DNA of 9,546 nucleotides from positions 1-9,546 of the forward strand of contig JALUED010000110.1 of assembly GCA_027053145.1 (NCBI GenBank). Direction: 5' to 3'. Positions within the stretch are counted from its first letter, which is position 1, and each line of letters starts with the position of its first letter. The position numbers and the translations under genes were made by a program. Below the pieces are notes generated by a model. It saw only the letters and a list, made by a program, of their open reading frames with translations, made no database searches and was not told where the DNA came from. Below are positions 5,720-9,546 of the stretch, piece by piece. The stretch is from Thermaceae bacterium (GTDB lineage Bacteria; Deinococcota; Deinococci; Deinococcales; Marinithermaceae).

Positions 5720-6267
5720 AGCCGCTCCTCCCTCCAAGGATCGGCCCTGGGGTGATAGCCCCTTTCCTCCCAGTAGCCAGGCTCGTAGCGGTCGAGGAGT
5801 TTTAGCCCCAAGAGCCACTTCACGCTCTTCCAGCCGTAGAGGTGGGGCACGACGAGGCGCAAGGGACCGCCGTAGGGCTCGGGGAGGGGTTTTCCATCCA
5901 GCCTGTAGGCGAGGATCACCCCGGGCTTCAAGGCCTCTGCAAGCGGCATCGCCGCCGAGTAGGCGCCGAAGGCGAAGGCAAGGAGCCACCTGGCCTCGGG
6001 CTTCACGCCGGCAAGCTCAAGCACCCGACGAAGGGGCACCCCCTCCCAAAGGACCCCCTCCCGCGTCCAGCCGGTGACGCAGTGAAAGTCGTGGCGAACT
6101 TGCTCGCCCCCAAGCGCAAGGAAGTCGGCAAGGGCAAACGCAAGCGGGCGCTCCACCCGACCCCGCACCCAGACCCGGTAGGCCTCGGGCGGTGGCAGTT
6201 TGGCCGGGGGCACGTAGGTGAAGACCGGAAACCTCTTTATGGACACCTGGCCTGGCGGCAACGGCAT
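5698..6267 (-). CDS. Sulfite-oxidase-like molybdopterin-dependent oxidoreductase
   Basis: A 189-residue protein consisting of one oxidoreductase molybdopterin-binding domain (PF00174), close in size to the YuiH-like group. The likely molybdenum-ligand cysteine is C63 in HDFHCVTGWTREGVLWEGVPL. RLDGKPLPEPYGGPLRLVVP (residues 122-141), HLYGWKSVKWL (142-152) and the C-terminal GYWEERGYH are family hallmarks. There is no twin-arginine signal, unlike MsrP, so it probably acts in the cytoplasm or is exported with a partner not seen here. No heme domain is fused. The ATG at 6267 lies 9 bases after the GNAT stop and 6 bases after TAGGGT, so it may be read both from the upstream operon and from its own leaderless promoter. 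The substrate is unknown. Confidence 0.92.
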   Translation of the reverse strand: MPLPPGQVSIKRFPVFTYVPPAKLPPPEAYRVWVRGRVERPLAFALADFLALGGEQVRHDFHCVTGWTREGVLWEGVPLRRVLELAGVKPEARWLLAFAFGAYSAAMPLAEALKPGVILAYRLDGKPLPEPYGGPLRLVVPHLYGWKSVKWLLGLKLLDRYEPGYWEERGYHPRADPWREERLQLSVGR

Positions 6268-6273
6268 ACGCCT

Positions 6274-6279
6274 ACCCTA
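6274..6279 (-). promoter_or_regulatory. Putative leaderless -10 box of the molybdoenzyme gene
   Basis: TAGGGT on the minus strand ends 6 bases before the ATG at 6267. Its first three bases are the TAG stop codon of the GNAT gene, so an internal promoter would be embedded in the end of that gene. Confidence 0.4.
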
Positions 6280-6744
6280 GCGCCAACCCACCAAGCGAAA
6301 GTGGCTTATGCAAGGGTGGTCGAGGGGCACAAAACCGTGGTGCTCGAGGAACCCCGCCGCGGCCTCGCTCTCGGCTCGGGCGGTGAGCCTGCGGAACCGC
6401 CCCCGGGCGTGGCGCAACAGCCTACCGAGCAGGCGGTGCCCATAACCCTGGCCGCGAAGCTCCGGGTGAACGTAGATCCCCACGATCCGCGCCGCGTGGA
6501 AAAGGCTTAAATCCGGGCAAGGCTCCCGCCGCACGCCGGCGGCGGCTAGCACCCGTTTGGCACGCGCAAGCGCCCACAGCCTAACCTCCTCCCGCTCGCC
6601 CTTGCCAGCGAGTTCCGCAAGAAGCCTCGCCACCACTCCAGTCCCCTCGCTCAGGTCGGCCCTTAGAAGCGCGGACCAGTCGAAATCCTCGCGGCGGCGT
6701 ACGGGCAGGAGCAGGGGCCTTGGAGAGGAGGCGGGCAAGCTCAC
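6277..6744 (-). CDS. GNAT family N-acetyltransferase
   Basis: A 155-residue protein with one acetyl-CoA-binding GNAT core. Motif A is IVGIYVHPELRGQGYGHRLLGRLL, with the pyrophosphate-binding R/Q-x-x-G-x-G/A element as RGQGYG at residues 97-102. The segment ESEAAAGFLEHHGF (about 124-137) is the usual motif B, ending at a GF. About 80 residues precede motif A and are less conserved. The start is GTG 6744: its GTGA overlaps the TGA stop of the hydratase gene, so the two are translationally coupled. The acetyl acceptor cannot be predicted. The coupling suggests that it works with, or is dosed with, the hydratase-family protein. Confidence 0.88.
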   Translation of the reverse strand: MSLPASSPRPLLLPVRRREDFDWSALLRADLSEGTGVVARLLAELAGKGEREEVRLWALARAKRVLAAAGVRREPCPDLSLFHAARIVGIYVHPELRGQGYGHRLLGRLLRHARGRFRRLTARAESEAAAGFLEHHGFVPLDHPCISHFRLVGWR

Positions 6745-7568
6745 CGAAAGCGCACCGCGACCTCTTGGTTGCCGAAAAGCCCTTCGTAAACCACCCGGAG
6801 CTCGATTCCGGGTTTCGGCAATAGGGGCCTGCCGAGGCTTCCAAGGCTCACGAGGTCCCCGGGCTTTAGCCGCTTGCCGTCGGCCTTCAGGTCCTGAATA
6901 AGCCAGAGCACCGCGTTCAAGGGGTGGCCGAGGATCGCCTTGCCGGGCACGGCCATAAGCTCCTCGTCGCCCCGGTAGACGTGGACGGTCATCGCCGCCA
7001 GGTCACCGGCGGCGATCCGCTCGGTGGGAATCGCAGCCCCCATCACCCCGAGCCGGGCGCCGACGTTGATCGCGGTGATCACCGGGGCGGTGAGAGGATC
7101 CCCTTTTCGCACCAGGAGGTCCGGGAGCTCGATGAAGGGGATCACCGCATCCAGGTGCTCCCAGACCTCGGCGATGGTCCTCGCCTCGTTGATCCCGGCG
7201 TCCCTGACCCGCACCAAAAGGTCGGCCTCGGCAATCGGCCGGGCGCCGAAGCGGGCCGGGACCTCGGCCCCGCTCTTTAGAAGCATCTTCTCAAGGAGCT
7301 GGCCCCAAAGCGGGTGGTCAATGCCGAACTTCTTTTGCACCGGCTTGCTGGTGAGCCCTACCTTGTAACCCACCACCGGCCCAAGCGGCACGGCCAGCCG
7401 CTCGACGAAGGCGTCCTGGATCCGGTAGGCCTCCTTTAGCGAGGCCACCCTGGGCGCCACCGCCGGCACCTTGGCCATGAAGGCGACGTAGAGTGCGTCG
7501 GCGACCGCCCCTACCCCAGCAAGGGCAAGGCCGAGGAGCAAAACCACGAAAGCCGCAAACTTTCTCAT
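6741..7568 (-). CDS. 2-keto-4-pentenoate hydratase/FAH-family protein with signal peptide
   Basis: The body (residues 24-275) matches the hydratase branch of the fumarylacetoacetate hydrolase superfamily (MhpD/DmpE-like): EAYRIQDAFV, VVGYKVGLTSKPVQKKFG with the conserved K69, and IAEADLLVRV, where E114 and D116 stand at the usual metal-binding ExE. It continues with VIPFIELPD (E147) and PGKAILGHPLNAVLWLIQDL. Such enzymes normally hydrate 2-hydroxypenta-2,4-dienoates in cytoplasmic aromatic-ring degradation. Here residues 1-23 form a clean signal peptide: MRK, a hydrophobic core from F4 to G20, and A-V-A before D24. Family similarity (ADALYVAF) resumes right after the predicted cut, so the signal looks like a true addition. 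No other meta-cleavage pathway gene is nearby. The start is ATG 7568, 12 bases after the DUF190 stop. The physiological substrate is doubtful. Confidence 0.88.
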   Translation of the reverse strand: MRKFAAFVVLLLGLALAGVGAVADALYVAFMAKVPAVAPRVASLKEAYRIQDAFVERLAVPLGPVVGYKVGLTSKPVQKKFGIDHPLWGQLLEKMLLKSGAEVPARFGARPIAEADLLVRVRDAGINEARTIAEVWEHLDAVIPFIELPDLLVRKGDPLTAPVITAINVGARLGVMGAAIPTERIAAGDLAAMTVHVYRGDEELMAVPGKAILGHPLNAVLWLIQDLKADGKRLKPGDLVSLGSLGRPLLPKPGIELRVVYEGLFGNQEVAVRFR

Positions 7569-7580
7569 AGCGCCTGCATC

Positions 7581-7922
7581 TTATCCCGCGCCGCGCCCCC
7601 GGTACCAGACCACCTCCACGCGCTCCAGCGTTACCAACCCTTCGGTAATCATCTCGTCAAGCACCGGCAGGAAAGCCTCGATTTTCCCGGCCTCGTCCAC
7701 GATCTCGATCATCACCGGGAGGTCCTCGGAGAGGCGGAGGACCCGGGCGCTATGGATCCTCGAATGCCCTCCAAACCCCATGATGCCCCGGAAAACCGAA
7801 GCCCCGGCAAGTCCCGCCTCCCGGGCCTTTTGGACGATCGCCTCGTAAAGCGGCCGCCCCTTGTAACGGTCCGACTCGCCGACGAAGATCCGGAGCAGCT
7901 TGGCCTCGCCTTTTAAGCCCAC
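7581..7922 (-). CDS. DUF190 (PII-like) protein next to crcB
   Basis: A 113-residue protein of the DUF190 family (PF02641), which has a PII-like ferredoxin fold. Typical family segments are GEAKLLRIFVGESDRYKGRPLYEAIV at the N-terminus, AGLAGASVFRGIMGFGGHSRIHSA in the middle, and LSEDLPVMIEIVDEAGKIEAFLPVLDEM near the end. DUF190 genes commonly lie next to crcB, suggesting a regulatory or accessory role in fluoride export, but the mechanism is not established. The start is set at GTG 7922: it lies 2 bases after the crcB stop, has AGGGGGG 8 bases upstream, and gives the usual short lead-in before GEAKLL. A TTG at 7943 would overlap crcB and add seven atypical residues. Confidence 0.92.
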   Translation of the reverse strand: MGLKGEAKLLRIFVGESDRYKGRPLYEAIVQKAREAGLAGASVFRGIMGFGGHSRIHSARVLRLSEDLPVMIEIVDEAGKIEAFLPVLDEMITEGLVTLERVEVVWYRGRGAG

Positions 7923-7924
7923 CG

Positions 7925-8293
7925 CTATCGCCCCCCTAGCCAAACGCCCAAAAGCGCCGCGGCCACTCCTAAGGATAGAGAACCCAGCCCATAGGCCAGC
8001 GAGAGCACCACCGCTCCCTCGCGAAGCATCGCCAGCGTCTCGTAGCTAAGGGTCGAAAAGGTGGTAAAGGAACCGAGCACGCCGACGGCGAAAAAGGCCC
8101 GCACCTCAGGGGGCACGGCCGAGCGCAGCGCGGCCTCGTAAAAGTAGCCCAGGACAAAACTGCCCACCACGTTCACCGCCAGCGTACCCCAGGGGAAGAG
8201 GCTTCCAACCGCCCCCTGCACCGCGCCCGCGACGAGGTAACGAAGCAATGCCCCGATCGACCCCCCAAGCATGACCCAAAGGGCGTCCACCAC
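7925..8293 (-). CDS. crcB: Fluoride-specific channel CrcB/Fluc
   Basis: A 122-residue membrane protein with four hydrophobic helices, the usual single-gene homodimeric Fluc length. It lets fluoride leave the cytoplasm. Characteristic elements are LGGSIGALLRYLV in helix 1, WGTLAVNVVGSFVLGY in helix 2 with the conserved Asn, and GVLGSFTTFSTLSYE in helix 3, the GxxGxxTTFST signature that lines the pore. The start is GTG 8293: TAGGCT lies exactly 6 bases upstream. A second GTG follows at 8290 and an ATG at 8272, which would trim the first helix. It is the first gene of a row of tightly spaced minus-strand genes. The 35-base gap to the divergent PLP enzyme gene leaves no room for a crcB-type fluoride riboswitch. 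Confidence 0.95.
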   Translation of the reverse strand: MVDALWVMLGGSIGALLRYLVAGAVQGAVGSLFPWGTLAVNVVGSFVLGYFYEAALRSAVPPEVRAFFAVGVLGSFTTFSTLSYETLAMLREGAVVLSLAYGLGSLSLGVAAALLGVWLGGR

Positions 8294-8299
8294 CCCCTG

Positions 8300-8305
8300 A
8301 GCCTA
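8300..8305 (-). promoter_or_regulatory. Putative leaderless -10 box of crcB
   Basis: TAGGCT on the minus strand fits TANNNT and ends 6 bases before GTG 8293. The spacer (cagggg) also looks like a ribosome site, but lies too close to that GTG to serve it; it could serve the GTG at 8290. It is divergent from the PLP-enzyme box 10 bases away. Confidence 0.5.
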
Positions 8306-8315
8306 CCTCGGCCGA

Positions 8316-8321
8316 TAAGCT
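8316..8321 (+). promoter_or_regulatory. Putative leaderless -10 box of the trans-sulfuration enzyme gene
   Basis: TAAGCT lies 7 bases before the ATG at 8329. The AGGG at 8323-8326 is only two bases from the ATG, too near to act as a Shine-Dalgarno site, which favours a leaderless start. Confidence 0.45.
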
Positions 8322-8328
8322 TAGGGCG

Positions 8329-9426
8329 ATGGCTCGCGACCGCGTTTCCTTTTTGGGGGAAGCCGCCCCCGCACTCTTCCAGACCTCGCTTTTTGGCTTT
8401 GACACCGTGGAGGCATTCGAACGCGCGCTCCAAGAGGGCGCGCCCTTTTACACCCGCGTGCATAACCCCACGGTGGCCGCTTTCGAGGCGGCGGTAGCGG
8501 AGCTTGAGAGCGCCGAGACCGCCCGCGCCTTCGCGAGCGGCATGGGCGCGATCGCGGCGGCGCTCTTCGCCTTCCTCCGCCCCGGCGACCGGGTGGTGGC
8601 AAACCGGCCCATCTACGCTGGAGCCCATAACCTGCTCACCGGGATCCTGAAAGACTTCGGCGTCGAAACCACCTTCGTGGCGACCCGGGACACCGAGGGC
8701 ATCCTGAAGGCGATCCCGGGCGCTCGGCTCCTTTACCTCGAGTCCCCGGCCTCCTACACCTTCGAGGTCCTGGACCTAGAGCCCGTCGCCGAGGCCGCCC
8801 ACGCCGAGGGGGCGCTCGTTTTGGTGGACGCCACCTACACCGCCGGCGTGCTGGCAAGGCCTCTCGAGGCGGGCGCCGACCTCGTGCTCCACTCGGCGAG
8901 CAAGTTCTTCTCCGGCCACTCCGACGTCGTCGCCGGGGTGGCGGCGGGCCGGGCCGAGCTCATCGAAGCCCTAAAAGAACCCCTGGTGCTGCTTGGAGCC
9001 AAGCTCGCCCCTTTCGAGGCCTGGCTGCTCCTTCGAGGGCTCCGCACCCTGGAACTCAGGCTTAAGCGGCACCGGGACACGGCGGCCCGGGCGGCCGCGT
9101 TTTTTAAAGAGCACCCGGCGGTCCAGCGGGTCTACTGGGTTGAGGACGACCCCCTTGCGAAGAAGTACCTGAGGCACGGGGCCAGCCTGGTTTCGATCGA
9201 GCTTGAAGACGCGAACGCCGCCCGCGCCTTCGCCGACGGACTCCAACACTTCAAGGTCGGCGTCTCTTGGGGCGGGCACGAATCCCTGGTGCTACCCCTC
9301 TTTGCTCAGCCCCGGGTGGCCCGGGCCTACGGTTTCCCCGGAGGGATGGTCCGGCTGCACTTTGGGCTTGAACCCGAAGAGATGCTCCTTGCCGACCTCG
9401 AGCAGGCGCTTTCCCAGATATCCTGA
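8329..9426 (+). CDS. Trans-sulfuration family PLP enzyme (Cys/Met metabolism)
   Basis: A 365-residue fold-type I PLP enzyme of the Cys/Met metabolism family (PF01053), which includes cystathionine gamma-synthase, cystathionine lyases, methionine gamma-lyase and O-acetylhomoserine sulfhydrylase. YTRVHNPT (residues 41-48, Y41 and R43) provides the phosphate contacts from the other subunit. SGMGAIAAAL (70-79) is the PLP-phosphate loop, and D167 in VDATY binds the pyridine nitrogen. K192 in HSASKFFSGHSDVVAG forms the Schiff base. The C-terminal VSWGGHESLVLP motif is also typical. It is somewhat short (usual 380-400), and the common ESPTNP reads ESPASY (138-143), so the exact reaction cannot be assigned. 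It is a single gene, divergent from crcB, 57 bases before a SufC-like gene with its own promoter. Confidence 0.93.
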   Translation: MARDRVSFLGEAAPALFQTSLFGFDTVEAFERALQEGAPFYTRVHNPTVAAFEAAVAELESAETARAFASGMGAIAAALFAFLRPGDRVVANRPIYAGAHNLLTGILKDFGVETTFVATRDTEGILKAIPGARLLYLESPASYTFEVLDLEPVAEAAHAEGALVLVDATYTAGVLARPLEAGADLVLHSASKFFSGHSDVVAGVAAGRAELIEALKEPLVLLGAKLAPFEAWLLLRGLRTLELRLKRHRDTAARAAAFFKEHPAVQRVYWVEDDPLAKKYLRHGASLVSIELEDANAARAFADGLQHFKVGVSWGGHESLVLPLFAQPRVARAYGFPGGMVRLHFGLEPEEMLLADLEQALSQIS

Positions 9427-9435
9427 CTTCTCCAC

Positions 9436-9464
9436 TAGACATTACAGGGATTTAGCGCTAGACT
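9436..9464 (+). promoter_or_regulatory. Sigma-A type promoter of the suf gene
   Basis: TAGACA (9436-9441, one mismatch to TTGACA) and TAGACT (9459-9464) are separated by exactly 17 bases. The predicted start is near 9471. Unlike most genes here, this one has a short leader with a proper ribosome site, GAGGAGG, 5 bases before the ATG. It is the best-formed two-box promoter in the window. Confidence 0.65.
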
Positions 9465-9483
9465 CCGCCCTGAGGAGGGCGGA
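9464..9483. promoter_or_regulatory. 8-bp inverted repeat between -10 box and start of sufC-like gene
   Basis: TCCGCCCT (9464-9471) and AGGGCGGA (9476-9483) are perfect arms around GAGG. The repeat begins at the last base of the -10 box and ends at the base before the ATG, covering the ribosome site. If transcription starts near 9471, most of the 5' arm is not in the RNA, so it would act as a DNA operator overlapping the start point. If it starts earlier, the RNA hairpin would mask the ribosome site. Confidence 0.45.
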
Positions 9484-9546
9484 ATGGCGAACCGACTCGA
9501 AATCCAGGACCTCTGGGTCTCCCACGAAGGCAAGACGATCCTGAAG
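9484..9546 (+). CDS. sufC: SufC-like Fe-S assembly ATPase, N-terminal fragment
   Basis: Only 21 codons lie in the window. LEIQDLWVSHEGKTILK closely resembles the opening strand of SufC (LEIxDLxVSxxGKxILKG), the ATPase of the SufBCD Fe-S cluster scaffold. The Walker A motif is beyond the edge, so another ABC ATPase cannot be fully excluded. The ATG at 9484 is supported by GAGGAGG 5 bases upstream and a strong promoter. If correct, a sufBD set should follow. Confidence 0.7.
   Translation, partial: MANRLEIQDLWVSHEGKTILK

Noticed and set aside
7578..7583. TAAGAT as a separate promoter for the hydratase gene
   Set aside because: It is 9 bases from the ATG and overlaps the DUF190 stop. With a 12-base gap, read-through from the operon explains expression.
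7923..7943. TTG start for the DUF190 gene
   Set aside because: It overlaps crcB by 19 bases and adds residues absent from the family. GTG 7922 has a strong ribosome site.
8294..8328. Fluoride (crcB) riboswitch upstream of crcB
   Set aside because: The gap is 35 bases and the predicted transcript is leaderless, leaving no room for the aptamer.
1..9546. CRISPR array, insertion sequence, tRNA or rRNA
   Set aside because: No regularly spaced repeats, transposase-like frame with terminal repeats, cloverleaf or rRNA-like segment was found by eye on either strand.

Overview
The window looks like chromosomal DNA from a member of the Deinococcus-Thermus phylum, most likely the Thermaceae (Thermus and relatives). 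This rests on very high GC, tightly packed genes, and protein types familiar from that group: an NDUFA9-like epimerase, a DUF190 plus CrcB pair, small VapB and HEPN proteins, and a suf gene. Many genes also start without a Shine-Dalgarno site, 6 to 7 bases after a TANNNT box, the leaderless arrangement known in Deinococcus. The genus is inferred, not shown.

Layout. Positions 1-1934 (minus) hold a three-gene ABC-2 type exporter operon: two membrane subunits, then an ATPase cut by the window edge. It is preceded by a leader of about 105 nt carrying a 7-codon mini-ORF and a strong hairpin. Positions 2091-2651 (minus) encode a PduO-type cobalamin adenosyltransferase, divergent from alanine racemase at 2797-3864 (plus). 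The 145-bp gap between them holds two candidate operators.

Positions 3865-5719 look accessory. They contain a VapB-type antitoxin gene broken or recoded at a run of eight A and lacking a toxin gene, a two-gene minus-strand unit (NDUFA9-like NAD(P)-binding protein and a small membrane protein), and a HEPN protein without a nucleotidyltransferase partner.

Positions 5698-8293 (minus) form a compact row transcribed as crcB (fluoride channel), DUF190, a 2-keto-4-pentenoate hydratase-family protein with a clear signal peptide, a GNAT acetyltransferase translationally coupled to it, and a small sulfite-oxidase-like molybdoenzyme that also has its own likely promoter. Divergent from crcB is a trans-sulfuration-type PLP enzyme (8329-9426, plus). 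It is followed by a well-formed promoter with an 8-bp inverted repeat and the first 21 codons of a SufC-like ATPase.

No rRNA, tRNA, CRISPR array, insertion sequence or convincing intrinsic terminator was seen. No gene-free stretch exceeds about 160 bases. The points most worth a second look are the A8 frameshift in the orphan antitoxin, the exported hydratase in the fluoride-channel cluster, the ABC operon leader, and the repeated leaderless-promoter pattern.
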